NCBI GenBank assembly: GCA_012861695.1
Contig: JAAOOA010000130.1
Span: forward strand, 1,403,851-1,467,850
Direction: 5' to 3'
Source of the DNA: Trematomus loennbergii
Lineage: Eukaryota > Chordata > Actinopteri > Perciformes > Nototheniidae
DNA: 64,000 nt
Part shown: positions 1 through 11,079 of the stretch, piece after piece
Numbering within the stretch: position 1 is the stretch's first letter
How the letters are laid out: every line of letters begins with the position of its first letter
Program-made: the position numbers and the translations under genes
The notes under the pieces: model-generated
What the model saw: the letters and a program-made list of their open reading frames with translations, nothing else
Database searches by the model: none
What the model was told of the DNA's origin: nothing

Positions 1-130
1 TGTTTTCATGTTGTGTCGATTATATTCAGCACCGCTCACTTGTTCAGCTAAAAGGAGAATATAGTCCCATTAATGTCAGATTAATGTTCGTCCATTTTAT
101 AGCATGCTAACTGCCTCCCTGTCTCTCCAG
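1..130 (+). promoter_or_regulatory. Intron 3' end and splice acceptor of gene A
   Basis: The 130 bases before the exon are nearly identical to 6519-6649 before gene B. Both end in a pyrimidine-rich stretch (ctgtctctccag) followed by ctcatc and the ATG, which supports a shared intron-acceptor structure rather than a longer N terminus. Confidence 0.6.
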
Positions 131-136
131 CTCATC

Positions 137-709
137 ATGGACGTCGTTAAGGCCATGGGGGTCTTTGGCTACATGACTCCCATTTTGGATTTAATCTCGG
201 CACTCAATGATCTAATAGGTGTTATGGAAAGTAATAGTCAGCAATTTTCCAGAATTTCTGCAAGACTCGACAAGCTTAAGAAGCTGGTGGAATCAATTAA
301 AGATATGGGACAAATCAAAAACTCTGACGATGTCAGTAAAGCTTTGAATAATCTCCAACAAGCTCTGACCGAAGCCACGAACAAGATCGAGAAGTTTCAA
401 CAATCTAACTGTTTACTAAAGATTCTGAGATCAAGCTGCTACGAAACGGAGTTCAAAGATGTGAACGAAAGGCTCAGTGATGCCAATGAGGAGCTTTCTG
501 GAAGTCTGCATGTACGACAGAACAACATGCAGGAGGAGCAGGACAGGAAGCTGGAGGAGCAGGGCAGGAAGCAGGAGGAGCAGGGCAGAAAGCTGGAGGA
601 GCTGGAGGATCAGAAAAGGGAGCAGGAGGATCAGAAAAGGGAGCAGGAGAGGTTGAACAGAAAGCCTGATTTTTCTCTTGTTGTCAAAGCAAACTGTGTT
701 ATACTTTAA
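137..709 (+). CDS. MLKL-like four-helix-bundle protein with CaaX end (gene A)
   Basis: 190 residues. Residues 1 to ~130 are helical and resemble the MLKL N-terminal bundle: leucine-spaced helices, TEATNKIEKFQQ near residue 80 and FKDVNERLSDANEELSG near 105-121. Residues ~130-172 are Glu/Gln/Arg/Lys heptads (EEQDRKL, EEQGRKQ), a predicted coiled coil. The last four residues are CVIL, a CaaL signal expected to be geranylgeranylated. I chose the ATG at 137 because a polypyrimidine tract and AG end at 130, exactly as in the paralogues; the 11 in-frame codons upstream are intronic. Exon 1 probably lies before the window. Compared with gene B it carries ~12 extra hydrophobic residues near the N terminus. 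There is no kinase domain. Family assignment is by eye; a generic coiled-coil protein is the alternative. Confidence 0.7.
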   Translation: MDVVKAMGVFGYMTPILDLISALNDLIGVMESNSQQFSRISARLDKLKKLVESIKDMGQIKNSDDVSKALNNLQQALTEATNKIEKFQQSNCLLKILRSSCYETEFKDVNERLSDANEELSGSLHVRQNNMQEEQDRKLEEQGRKQEEQGRKLEELEDQKREQEDQKREQERLNRKPDFSLVVKANCVIL

Positions 710-1920
710 AAGGCAGAATGTTGTCAAACCAACGTACCAGGAGCAGCTGTTGAGTGCATCAAACAGTTTGATCACGACAAAACTCTTTCATCTACCCATC
801 AAGTTAAAGGCAACATTGGCTAACCCACTTGTTCTGTTCTTGTGCACTCACAGTAGGGTTTAATGCCTACCAATCTACAATCTTTGATATAAGACACATT
901 CAAGCAAATCAGCCTGGATTTAAGTTTTTATTTTTTATGTTAGTTGTAGTCACTGATTCATTTATAGACAGAATCAGAATCAGAAATCTCCATGTCATGT
1001 TGCAGATGAATTATCAACATTAAAACTATTATTTTCATGATATGAATTGAGCCACCTTAGCGATCATATAACCGAATGGCACCAAAACAAGTTGTGAAAG
1101 TGACAAAGACACTGATCTTTAATGCAGAATATTGTATAATTGATGTCCATAACAGCTTTGTTGTTTAGTCTAAAGACCACAAGATGGTGCCAAGAGACTC
1201 AAGAAATATGAAACCTTTCTGATCTGTGTCCTTGTCAAAATGAAGAAGGAATCTGTATTGTACTCGAAAATATGACAATCGTTTATTGTTACAAATCATT
1301 CAAATCAGGAAAAAGTCATGATAATGCATTAAATACAGGTTCTAATGACATGAAGTAGAAAGTGAACTTTGTGTTTTAACATTGCTTTGTGTTTCAGAGT
1401 GAAAACATGTATAACACTGGTTGCTCATATTAAAACGTATAACAAGAAGCTATTGTACTCTAAACATGGGATACACACAGGCAATTTACATGATTCATTT
1501 GGATGTGTGAAAAAAATGAATGCAAGTATTTAAGAGTCGAATAAATAAAATCATAGAAACCAAACCTTTTTTTTTTCATCAGACTGTAAACATGTTTATT
1601 TCTGCTGTAAAGTTGGTCTTTTTAACACGGAGGTCGACGGAGCTTGATTTGCTTTTGGACCAAGCTTGGCTTCACTTTAAAGTACCAGAAGTTGGCGCTT
1701 TGGGTTAGAAGTGTGGGCTAATATATGTTTACAACTGCTTAGGTCTTATTCCTAACCATCCTTCTTTGTCCTCACATATGGTATAAAAAAGTTACATTTT
1801 GTCAGCCTGTTTCCCTCTTGTTTTAGGAGGAAAACAGAGTGTTGCAGCAACGAGTCCTAAAACCCGGATATAACTTAGCATTTTACTACTTCTGGTTCCC
1901 TCATCTCAAAGTCAACAGGT
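710..1920. other. 3' flank of gene A, no gene
   Basis: No supported coding region. 710-1020 matches 7373-7690 after gene B almost base for base, so it is the duplicated 3'UTR or flank. 1077-1500 has a second, diverged relative at 19027-19330. The rest is AT-rich and unassigned. Confidence 0.5.
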
Positions 1921-1924
1921 TTTT

Positions 1925-2047
1925 GCGGAGCAGGATAGGAAGATGGCGGAGCAGGAGAGGAAGCTGGGCAAGCAGGAGGACATGTTGCAAAAAGTGGAGA
2001 CAAAATTAGCTTGTGAAAGTAGACTAAACTGCCATTTTCTGGAATGA
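1925..2047 (+). pseudogene. 3' fragment of a type-D/E/F MLKL-like gene
   Basis: A 40-codon piece reads AEQDRKM, AEQERKL, GKQEDML and then the tail seen in genes D, E and F. The end is altered: where the relatives finish with NCPIL or NCRIL, this has NCHFLE before the stop, so the CaaX signal is lost. The bundle-coding part is missing. The sequence after it (2047-2560) still matches the flank of gene D (30536-30900), showing that a D/E/F-type unit once lay between genes A and B. Confidence 0.65.
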
Positions 2048-2882
2048 AGGAGCATCAGAATCAGGTTTATTGCCATGCAGGTTAACAGGAGTTATCTTTG
2101 GAGAACATGTGCAGTATAACATAATAAAAAAATGAAGGGATGTGCAGGTTTAAAAGAGTTATCATTGTACAAAATGTGAGGAATGTGCAAGGTACAGCTA
2201 GGTTCTTTAATGTTGCTATCATGTTTAGAAGTAGACCCAAGAGCAACACATCTCCAGTTTCAGACCTGAAAGAAATCCACTTTTAATTATATTATTTGAA
2301 ATGTCTGCTTTTCTGTTTTCTGTCTTTTCTGATTCCTACAGTTTGCAGATGATGTCTTCCTTCTCACTGGTATTTACTGAGTGTAACATCGTGAGGCACA
2401 AAGCATTTTATAGTGAATTCAACTATTTTACCTATCGTTGTCACTTACCAACAAACTACCTTCATCTGTAATTTATTTACTACACGTTTTGATGTATTCT
2501 CAAGATCATAAGTTCATTTCCTTTACCATATAACTCCTGCTCCTTGCATTACAGGGCTACCGAAGAGAATTACGGACACATGGGAATTTTATTTTAGATC
2601 TGTCCAAAAGTGAATATTTTTCAGATATCCGAGAAAAATATCAGAATTGTGAGTTTTCTTTTTTTTTTGAAAATCTCACTATTATGACTTTTCCTCAGAA
2701 ATGTTGCTTTTTTAAAAAGTCAAAAATCCGGAGAAAAAAATGTAATTGTTTTTTGAAAAACTTTTTTCACATGTGGCCCTAATTATCTTGCATAAGAGGC
2801 TGTATGTCATGGTGGGATAACTACCTTCACATCATTGCAAGACTTTTACTTTTTTTTTACATTCTTGCAAATGTACTTTAAT
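2048..2882. other. Decayed 3' flank of the type-D/E/F fragment
   Basis: 2225-2560 resembles 30600-30905 (3' flank of gene D) with many differences. A LINE-tail-like stretch (cagaatcaggtttattgcc) sits at about 2057. 2560-2882 is AT-rich with no recognisable feature. Confidence 0.4.
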
Positions 2883-3365
2883 TTAAAGGGGACCTATCAT
2901 GCAAAATGCACTTTTGTACGTCTTTTATACATGAATATGTGTCCCCGGTGTTCCAGGGAACTCACCAAGTGTCAGAAAACACAACCCTCTCTATTTTCCT
3001 CCATACCCAAATCTCTAAAAAAGGGGCTGCAACGGATCTGATAAAAACTGATCCAGATTTGAACACTGTCCTGACGTCAGGACGGTGGCGCTACGGCTAT
3101 TGGGCCAACTCCACCAATCAGGAGGAGACAGCCACGGCCATTGCCGTTCGAAAGCGCTGGAGACGCTGTAGTACATATGCCAGGCCAGTAGATGGTGCTG
3201 TTCTCACTGAATCTGCCCAGAGCTAGAAATTGTCAAATTGAGCAAAATGAGGCATGGATAAAATGCATGATCTGTTTGGTATTTTGAAAAAAAAAAAGTA
3301 TAAATATGCCTTATATGGTATGGTCCTACACTATATTATTCAAATATAGCATGATAGGTCCACTG
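2883..3365. mobile_element. TTAA-target MITE, family 1, copy a
   Basis: Starts TTAAAGGGGACCTATCATGC and ends with the inverted form GCATGATAGGTCC, next to a decayed TTAA. Two more copies lie at 20641-21600 and 28682-29310. It is non-autonomous; TTAA targets are typical of piggyBac-like and Kolobok elements. The open frames inside are not genes. Confidence 0.7.
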
Positions 3366-3531
3366 TAAACGTAGAATGTGTAATTTCTGCTGCTCTGGGG
3401 CTCTGAATAAAAACCATAACAAAAGACAATGCAACGCTCCATGGGTCACTAAGCTTCTCCCAGTTAGGATTATTTGTATTATTATTGTTTTATTGTTTGA
3501 AGATTTTACCAGGAGCCGGATCATCCACAGA

Positions 3532-4280
3532 GGTAAGGTAAGGTAAAGTACGTTTATTTATATAGCACATTTCAGATGCAGAGGCAATTCAAAGTGCTTT
3601 ACATGATCATTAACACATGATAGTAAGACAACAGAAAGGAACACAATAAATAAACATAATGGAATAACAGATTCTTAAAAACCATGTATAAATGAGATAC
3701 AAAATAGTTTAAAAACGACATTGTAAATACGGTAGGTGCTAAAACAAGTTAAAAGACTTCTGGGTAAGCAGCTGTAAAAAGTAGTGTGTTTAGCCTCGAC
3801 TTAAAATAACTCAGCGTTGGTGAAGACCTCAGGGTTTTTGCAAGTTTGTTCCATTTGTGGGGAGCATAACAACTAAAAGCAGCTTCGGCGTGTTTGGTTC
3901 TGAGCCGGGGAACAATGAGTAAGCCCCCGATGATCTCAGAGCTCTGGGGGGCTCGTAACAGAGCAGCATGTCGGACATATATTGGGGTCCCAAACCATTT
4001 AATGCTTTATAAGTTAACAATATAATTTTAAAATCGATTCTGTAAGCTACTGGTAGCCAGTGCAGAGATCTGAGTACTGGGGTGATGTGTTCTACTCTTT
4101 TTGTTACAGAGACCTGTAAATACACTATTACAGTAATCAAGCCTGCTAAAAACAAATGCGTGGACTAGTTTTTTAAGGTCTTGTTGAGACATGAATGTTC
4201 TAAGTCTGGCTATGTTTTTCAGGTGATAGTATGCTGATTTAGTAATTATGTTGATGTGTGATTTGAAATGTGTGTAAAAC
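3532..4280 (-). mobile_element. CR1/L2-type LINE 3' fragment
   Basis: On the minus strand, two frames give reverse-transcriptase C-terminal blocks typical of fish LINEs: HLKNIARLR and LVHAFVFSRLDYCNSV, then HITPVLRSLHWLPVAYRIDFKI and YKALNGLGPQY. A frame change and the lack of the catalytic FADD region show a truncated dead copy. The 3' end near 3535 has the short GGTAA repeat and a tttatatagcac-type tail. Confidence 0.75.
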
Positions 4281-4799
4281 AAGTGATACAAATCAGGCGG
4301 GAAAAAGACAAAGGCAGGAAGTAGAAGAAAACATGACACATGAGAAAACTGGACTTTCGAAATAAAACAGGATATACTAGCACTTACATAAACAAAGCTA
4401 TTTTTCAGGTGTTTACATTCACAGACTGATTTATTACACATTTTATCCCTAATTTATGGCTGTTGGCAGTCTTTTCTTATTTATGGAGTGATACTAAGAG
4501 ATACAATCATTTTAGCTGGCATTAACATGCTGCAAAGCGTTAAATCAAATGTGTGTGGAGGTTTGAGATTCTTTGACTTTGACCTGCTTATACATGTTTG
4601 CAGATTTAGGCTAAAGTTTTCTTTGGCAGCAACAAGTGGCTATCCATTGACTGAATTGGCTTTACAAAGTAATTTATTTACTCGAAACTGAAATAGTTTT
4701 AAATGCCTGCAATTTTTATATTCTGTGCAATAAAGGAGAGCAAAGTCTGAGCTGTTGTCAAGCAGTTTTTATTATGACAACCACCAAGTGAAGGTATTG
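4281..4799. other. Unassigned AT-rich sequence
   Basis: No coding region, RNA gene or clear repeat boundary is visible here. Confidence 0.3.
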
Positions 4800-4857
4800 T
4801 TATGGTTTGTTTCACGTTCTTTCATTCGTGCACGATCACATCGGCATCCATTTTAAA
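4800..4857 (+). pseudogene. Orphan exon-1-like segment with splice donor
   Basis: cacatcggcatccattttaa followed by the donor gtaag at 4858 resembles the end of exon 1 of gene D (tcggcacccattttacg, donor at 28317). No MLKL-like coding exon of matching type follows before gene B's own exon 1 at 6414. It is probably left from the same lost unit as the fragment at 1925-2047. Confidence 0.4.
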
Positions 4858-4860
4858 GTA

Positions 4861-5573
4861 AGCCATTATTTCCCTTTATTGTTTTATTGTTTTTGTTGTT
4901 GACTCTTCTCGTGATATTTCAAAAATAATCTAGAGAGTGTCAACATCTAGATATTTGGGTGTTATAATGGATGACATAACATGGAAATCTCATATATCAC
5001 GGGAAAACTGAAGTATCTAAAAATGGTTCTCTGTTGAACTCAGCAAAGTAAGTGCTGGACTTCAAGTCAATGCGCATTTTGTGATGTTTGTGAAAGTGTG
5101 CGTCACATGATCAACTTTGTGGGAATTGTTCATAATGAACATCCACAAGAACACACCGTTTATTGATTCAGGGCTGATCAATCTTGAAGATGTACTTTTA
5201 TTTTTTCCCCATTTGTATGAATTAAAGTAAACGTTTCAGTTTTTTCAATATAAACTAGAGGTGTAACAAACATGTAGAAACAGAACTAGGAGTGCTCTGT
5301 AACATGCAGGTTATTTTGTTGGAAAATAACTATCACCACTCTGGACTTTTTTATAGAAATGAAGAATACTCTTTGATCAGGGACACAATGTTTTACAGGC
5401 AGGGTTGCAAAATGAAGTTGCATATTAAACTGGGCCATAACATGTAGTACCACCATGTGTACATGATGATGGAAGATATGACACTAAGATAGTAAAATAA
5501 TAAAGCACAGTCGTAGCTAACTGCTGCTGAATATTGATAACAAAGTCCTTTACAAATATAACAATAAAATATC
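4861..5573. other. Relic of D/E/F-type flank
   Basis: 5260-5570 matches 30960-31260 downstream of gene D (gtgctctgtaacatgcaggt and tatgacactaagatagtaaa blocks). No gene is present. The remainder is unassigned. Confidence 0.4.
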
Positions 5574-5956
5574 TTAAAGGTGGGGTAGGTAAGTTTGAGA
5601 AACCGGCTCGAGATACACTTTTTGTTATATTCCATGGAATGCTCTTAACATCCCGATAGCAATGAATATCTTAAGTGCTTTGACAAAAAATCCATAAAAA
5701 AATCTGTGGAAGCCGTAGTACTGTAAAAAGCACGACCAATCATTTTAGCCGGCCCGGTTAAAATAACTGGATGGCCTACCTGCCTGTCAGCCTTCCATCT
5801 GGCACAAACTTATCTCGTGCCCTCATTGGTCATGTGCGCGTTGGTGTGTGTTGGAGGAGGGGCTCTGTAAGGAAGTGGCAGATTTTCTCCGGTTGTGTAT
5901 TTTCAAATTCTAGCGATCTCGAGCCGGTTTCTCAAACTTACCTACCCTACCTTTAA
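5574..5956. mobile_element. TTAA-target MITE, family 2, copy a
   Basis: Ends are inverted: TTAAAGGTGGGGTAGGTAAG at the left and CTTACCTACCCTACCTTTAA at the right, each followed by a GAAACCGGCTCGAG-type block. Two further copies lie at 22540-22896 and 25860-26227, the latter flipped. No transposase is present. Confidence 0.75.
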
Positions 5957-6289
5957 CCTGCCTACAACTTATCTTAAAGATCCTATTGTTTTCCTGCCGA
6001 CTGTTTCTCACCATCACCCACCTCTAACAACATGATAGTTTAATATATGGCTATATTTCTTTATTCAACTGTGTTATATATCCCTTAATTACTTTTGATC
6101 CTTTGCCGCTTTCACTTTTGAGATCTGAAACAACTGGAGATCCCCTTATTGGGATTGATAATGTTCTTATCGTATACAAGAGAACAACATTTATTTTGGG
6201 CTGGCTGGATGCACATGGATCAACCATAAAGTATATAGTCTTATTGTCTTTAACAGATGCTGACGGATTAATGTGTAATAATCTCTTAG

Positions 6290-6414
6290 TCACAGAACCA
6301 GACCTGCAGAGACACAAAAGACTGAGCAGTGAGGGGTCAGCTCACCTGCTTTGGAGGAAAAACATCCTTATTTGACTTCTTTCAAGCACACAATCCTCCA
6401 TCATCCACTTTACA
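6290..6414 (+). promoter_or_regulatory. Probable non-coding exon 1 of gene B
   Basis: A segment ending tcatccactttaca is followed by the strong donor gtaagt at 6415, about 240 bases before the coding-exon acceptor (AG at 6648-6649). It matches the exon-1 ends of the D/E/F units in position and in the catcc.cttt motif. The transcription start is not visible. Confidence 0.45.
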
Positions 6415-6655
6415 GTAAGTTATAATTTCCTTTATCATTATTTTATTCCTTTAATGTTTTTATGACAAAGTTCTGCAAAAGAGCAGATTAATAAATGTAA
6501 TCATAGATTATTCAGTGTTTGTTTTCATGTTGTGTCGATTATATTCAGCACCGCTCACTTGTTCAACTAAAAGGAGAATATAGTCCCATTAATGTCAGAT
6601 TAATGTTCGTCCATTTTATAGCATGCTAACTGCCTCCCTGTCTCTCCAGCTCATC

Positions 6656-7372
6656 ATGGACACCATTTTGAAATCAATCTCGACACTCAATAATCGAATA
6701 GGTGTTATAAAAAGTAATAGTCAGCAATTTTCAAGAATTTCTGCAAGACTGGACATGCTTGAGAAGCTGGTGGAATCAATTCAAGATATGGGACAAATGA
6801 AAGACTCTGACGATGTCCATGATGCTTTGGAACATCTCCAACAAGCTCTGACCGAAGCCACGAACAAGATCGAGAAGTTTCAACAATCTAACTGTTTACT
6901 AAAGATTCTGAGATCAAGCTGCTACGAAACGGAGTTCAAAGATGTGAACGAAAGGCTCAGTGATGCCTATGAGGAGCTTTCTGGAAGTCTGCATGTACAA
7001 CAGAACAACATGCAAGAGGAGCAGGACAGGAAGCTGGAGGAGCAGGACAGGAAGCTGGAGGAGCAGGACAGGAAGCTGGAGGAGCTGGAAGAGGAGCTGG
7101 AGGAGCTGGAAGAGGACCTGGAGGAGCTGGAAGAGGACCTGGAGGAGCTGGAAGAGCTGGAGGAGCTGGAAGAGGACCTGGAGGAGCTGGAAGAGGAGCT
7201 GGAAGAGCTGGAAGAGGAGCTGGAAGAGCTGGAAGAGCTGGAAGAGCTGGAAGAGGACCTGGAGGAGCTGGAAGAGCTGGAGGGGCTGGAAGAGGACCTG
7301 GAGGAGCTGGAAGAGGATCTGGAAGAGGAGCTGGAAAGAAAACTTGAAGGAAAAAAATGTGTTATACTTTAA
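6656..7372 (+). CDS. MLKL-like protein with long Glu/Leu coiled coil and CaaX end (gene B)
   Basis: 238 residues. Residues ~1-118 match gene A's bundle closely, including the IEKF and FKDVNERLSD blocks, but lack ~12 residues after MD. From ~122 come three EEQDRKL heptads, then about 80 residues built almost only of Leu and Glu with occasional Asp (units such as EELEEDL), a far longer and more acidic coiled coil than in gene A. The C terminus is KCVIL, so the CaaL signal survives. Start choice rests on the acceptor AG at 6648-6649. The DNA of the acidic stretch is a gagctggaagag-type repeat that can slip, so its length may vary between individuals or be mis-assembled. No kinase domain. Confidence 0.7.
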   Translation: MDTILKSISTLNNRIGVIKSNSQQFSRISARLDMLEKLVESIQDMGQMKDSDDVHDALEHLQQALTEATNKIEKFQQSNCLLKILRSSCYETEFKDVNERLSDAYEELSGSLHVQQNNMQEEQDRKLEEQDRKLEEQDRKLEELEEELEELEEDLEELEEDLEELEELEELEEDLEELEEELEELEEELEELEELEELEEDLEELEELEGLEEDLEELEEDLEEELERKLEGKKCVIL

Positions 7373-8254
7373 AAGGCAGAATGTTGTCAAAGCAACGTAC
7401 CAGGAGCAGTTCTTGAGTGCATCAAACAGTTTGATCACGACAAAGCTCTTTCATCTACCCATTAAGTTAAAGGCAACATTGGCCAACGCACTTGTTCTGT
7501 TCTTGTGCACTCACAGTAGGGTTTAAGGATTGCCTACCAATCTACAATCTTTGATATAAGACAAATTCAAGCAAATCAGCCTGGATTTTTTTATTTTAGT
7601 TGTAGTCACTGATTAATTTATAGACAAAATCAGAATCAGAAATCTCCATGTCATGTTTCAGATAAATTATCAACATTCAAACCATTGATTTCATGATATT
7701 AAATGGGCCGCATTTGGCCCCCAGGCCGCAGTTTGGACACCCCTGCTCTACAGGAACCAAAGCTTGTTACAACAGCATATTATTTGATGTTAAAAAAATA
7801 TTGGCTCCATGGTGCTCTTGGCAGGTTTGGATGAGCTGCCAACACTTATGCCAGCATAACTAGGTAAGTTATGCTTGTGAGTGATGGCAGCTCATCCCTT
7901 AAAACAGAAGTCTCAGATTGATTATAATAAGGAGAAATAGGAAGGGTTTATTTCAAGCTTGTTATGTTAATAAGTCATTGTTTTTTTTCTTATCAACAAA
8001 GATGTGTTAGAAAATATTTCAAACTTTAGTTGACTGAATTTATTTGAGAAGTGGTCTTATTAACACATGTTTACATTTATATTTAAGAAGTACAATATAA
8101 GACAAGCACAAGTTTCATTTGTGGGCCATACGCCATTATACTTTTTGAATTTGCTGAGGGACGATTCAAAATGGTCCGCGGGCCGCATTTGGCCCCCAGG
8201 CCGTAGTTTGGACACCCCTGCTCTACAGGAACCGAAGCTTGTTACAACAGCATA
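7373..8254. repeat. 3' flank of gene B and a ~480-base direct repeat
   Basis: 7373-7690 is the duplicated flank shared with gene A. 7704-7830 recurs at 8178-8305. Both copies hold a hAT-like terminal sequence ending gtttggacacccctg (7745 and 8220), then ctctacaggaacc. The second copy supplies the last codons and stop of gene C. No gene lies between. Confidence 0.5.
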
Positions 8255-9227
8255 TTATTTGTTGTTAAAAAAAAGCATCGGCTCCATTGTGCTCGTGGCA
8301 GGATTGGAGACAAAGGTGGTGGAAAAAGGCACAGAGGACATCGGGGTCATGGTGCTGTAAATAACAGAGGATGTGGGGTTACATGTTGCCATGGGGGTCA
8401 TGGTGCTGTAAATAACAGAGGATGTGGGGTTACATGTTGCCATGGGGGTCATGGTGCTGTAAATAACAGAGGATGTGGGGTTACATGTTGCCATCGGGGT
8501 CATGGTGCTGTAAATAACAGAGGATGTGGGGTTACATGTTGCCATGGGGGTCATGGTGCTGTAAATAACAGAGGATGTGGGGTTACATGTTGCCATGGGG
8601 GTCATGGTGCTGTAAATAACAGAGGATGTGGGGTAACATGTTGCCATGGGGGGCATGGGGCTGTAATTCATGGGGGACATTGGGCTGTAAGTCATAGGGG
8701 GTTCGGGGTAACATAATGCCATGGGGGGCATGGAGCTGTAAGGAAGTGGGGATGTTGGGCTGGGCATCAGCATATTGTTGGGTTGAGGCATAGGGGTTGT
8801 GGGTCCAGTATTTCCAGAAACAGTGTTATACACTCTGTTCAGCGTGTCGCCCTGCTCAATGAGCAAAGCCCCCGACAGAACCTGGAAGGTATCAGACAAC
8901 CTTTTGTCCAAATTCAATAATTCGCCTTCGTGGCTGCTGGACTTCAGGAATCTCATCAGAGCTTTAGTTCGGGTGAATTTCTCCATCAACGTCTTGGCGG
9001 ATGTGAGGGTGCCACAGAGGTCCCTCAGAGCGCTGTCCACAACGGGGGATAGTTGTCCCGGTCCTCTGTTTGATGGTGAGAATGAGACCCTCCAGTGCCT
9101 TCACTCTCTGGGCGATTTGTTGGCAGCGCTCCTTGTTGGCGCTGACATTCTTAGCCCTCATGTAGATTGATGAACAAAGCTTCAAGGCGAAATCCAATAC
9201 GCCCATGAATGGATCTAGTGCAGCCAT
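8255..9227 (-). pseudogene. MLKL-like gene with Pro/Met-rich repeat tail, frameshifted (gene C)
   Basis: Read on the minus strand from ATG at 9227. The first ~57 residues give helix 1-2 of an MLKL-like bundle (QRVKALEGLILTIKQ). The frame is then lost at a run of five C near 9046-9052. A shifted frame continues with helices 3-4 (LMRFLKSSS, LLNLDKRLSDTFQVLSGALL). After that comes a tail of Pro, Met, Ser and Thr with six near-perfect 17-residue units (51 bp each, 8350-8640) containing MATCNPTSS and VIYSTMTP. It ends in FFNNK, so there is no CaaX and no heptad coiled coil. An acceptor (ctctacag, AG at 9234-9235) precedes the ATG by 6 nt, as in the paralogues. A single-base error in the assembly would make this an intact gene. 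Confidence 0.6.
8350..8640. repeat. 51-bp tandem repeat within gene C
   Basis: About six copies of a unit starting gtcatggtgctgtaaataac, differing by single bases. 51 is a multiple of 3, so the array keeps the frame of the gene C tail. There are no spacers, so it is not a CRISPR array. Confidence 0.9.
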
Positions 9228-9233
9228 GTTTAG

Positions 9234-10193
9234 CTGTAGAGAAAAAGAGGCAGCTTAGACTGTGACACAGTAAAGTGAACTTAACCAGAATGAACTAACC
9301 AAACCGTGAATTAGCAAACCAAAAATGTCCGGTGAACTGGAGCTGTTTCCATTCCCATTTTTATATCTGTTTTTGAACGGAAGAGGATAAGGGCCAATTG
9401 TGATTTCTTTTTCAGATCTGACCAAAAGTCAGAATTCTGTGAAAACAGTCAATATTCTGAGATTAAAGTCAAAATAAAGTCAGAATATCATCAGTAATTT
9501 CACTTTCCTTTTGTACCTTCCTGTGATCTAATCTCTGTAAATTCCCCAAATTCCTTTAACCGAGTTCTCGGAAATTGACTTTTAAGAGAGTGGGCGGAGT
9601 TTCAAAGGCTATAATTACATTTTACATATATCTTTGTAATACAACAGCAACAGCTAACTAACTTAATATAATGTAACTTCATGTTTACAGATAGAAACAT
9701 ATACCCGTCCAGCTTAAACATGTTGGAACAACAAATTGAAAACACCTGTCTAAACATAATATTTTTGCACACACATTAAAGTTGAAGCATTTTTGTTACT
9801 AACTTCAATTTAGAGTGAATTTGGTACTTAAAAGATTATAACTTAAAGGAAAAGTCTATTTTAGCTTTAGATAAACTTAGGAACATATGTTTTGACTTTG
9901 GCTTTTATCCTCCATCATTAATTAAGCATAGCATAGGGATCTTTAAATGTACAAATAACAGAATTACTATAGTTTTATAACATACTTCAAAAGCTGTAAA
10001 CCTTTAAATGTTCCTTTATTACTCTAGGCAGGTGCTCGGGCAAAATGAACCATTTTAAAAACAACTTAATAAGCTGAAAGAGTAATATTATCAGTCCATG
10101 TAAACAACACTTTCTAAACTAGATTCTCTCTTTAACAGCAGTGCTAATGTACGATCTCATAAACGAACGAAGTTTAAAAAATGATTTACCTGT
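9234..10193 (-). other. Probable intron 1 of gene C
   Basis: Bounded by the acceptor at 9234-9235 and, on the minus strand, by a donor-like gtaaat directly after caacag (10193 side). Nothing else recognisable is inside. Confidence 0.4.
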
Positions 10194-10330
10194 TGACAGG
10201 CGGCCGGTCGGGTCTGAATCGAAGTGAAAACAAAAGTACATTTGTGTTTTAGCCTAAGCAGTTTATCAGAAACATTCTTGGCATCCATTGGTATCTGTTA
10301 AACCTGCTCATCCTGTTCAAGTACGATACA
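10194..10330 (-). promoter_or_regulatory. Possible exon 1 and promoter of gene C
   Basis: On the minus strand a segment ending gcctgtcaacag meets gtaaatcat, a plausible splice donor. Its position relative to the coding exon (about 0.96 kb upstream) suits a non-coding exon 1. No TATA box is clear. Confidence 0.3.
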
Positions 10331-11079
10331 TAGTTAGATCCGACTGTCACGAATCATGTAACATCACGCCATGTTTGGTCATTTATTTGTGTCTTAAGTT
10401 ATTTATCAGGTATTATGTTATATGTTTTATGTTTAGTTTATAGTCCACGTTTAGACATGTCTTATTGTTCACTTGTTAACTTACCTTTTCCTCTCGTTTC
10501 AGAGCTCTTCCTGCCATTGTGTGTTTCCCCGCCTTTGAGATTATCAGCCCCTCCCTTGATTGTTGCCACCTGTGTCCCCTTAACTCTTGTATAGATTTTC
10601 AAGATTCAAGGCTTTATTGTCATGTGCACAGTACTGTAGCTACAGTGTAGATATGGCAATGAAAAACTTAAGTCACAGGCTCCTGTGTAAAATGTAGTAT
10701 TTATGATCTCAGAAAAAAAAGAAAAGAAAATCATATGTTGGAGACCATCCTTCTCATTGCCAAGTACCATTATTTATTTATTGCTTTTTTTATATATGCA
10801 CAATATAGTGCATTATAAATATTACTCTACCTATATCGTGGCAACTTTCCAACAAACTGACAGAATTTCTGCAAACATCTCTGAAGTCGACCCTCTGCAG
10901 CTTCTCTTCAGTTTTTAACAATCCAACATATAGAAATACCAACAGACAAATGGAGAGAAGTTTGTGTTAATGATTGACATTATTTAGATTTGGCACAAAC
11001 AAAGCTTTGACCTTGATTTTCACTAACAAACTTATATATGATTAATTACCAAATATCATTTATTTTCAAATCGTTGTTG
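10331..11079. other. Intergenic, LINE/SINE-like tail
   Basis: Around 10600-10670 a segment (attcaaggctttattgtcat) resembles the 3' tail of fish retroposons. The rest is AT-rich with no gene seen. Confidence 0.3.

Noticed and set aside
6914..7526. Long antisense and shifted frames over the gene B coiled coil
   Set aside because: They arise because the repeat is a multiple of 3; residues are monotonous (LFQLLQ, WKRSWRS) and the sense frame has splice context and CaaX.
8350..8640. Possible CRISPR array
   Set aside because: Units are contiguous without spacers and the host is a vertebrate; likewise for the 57-bp arrays.
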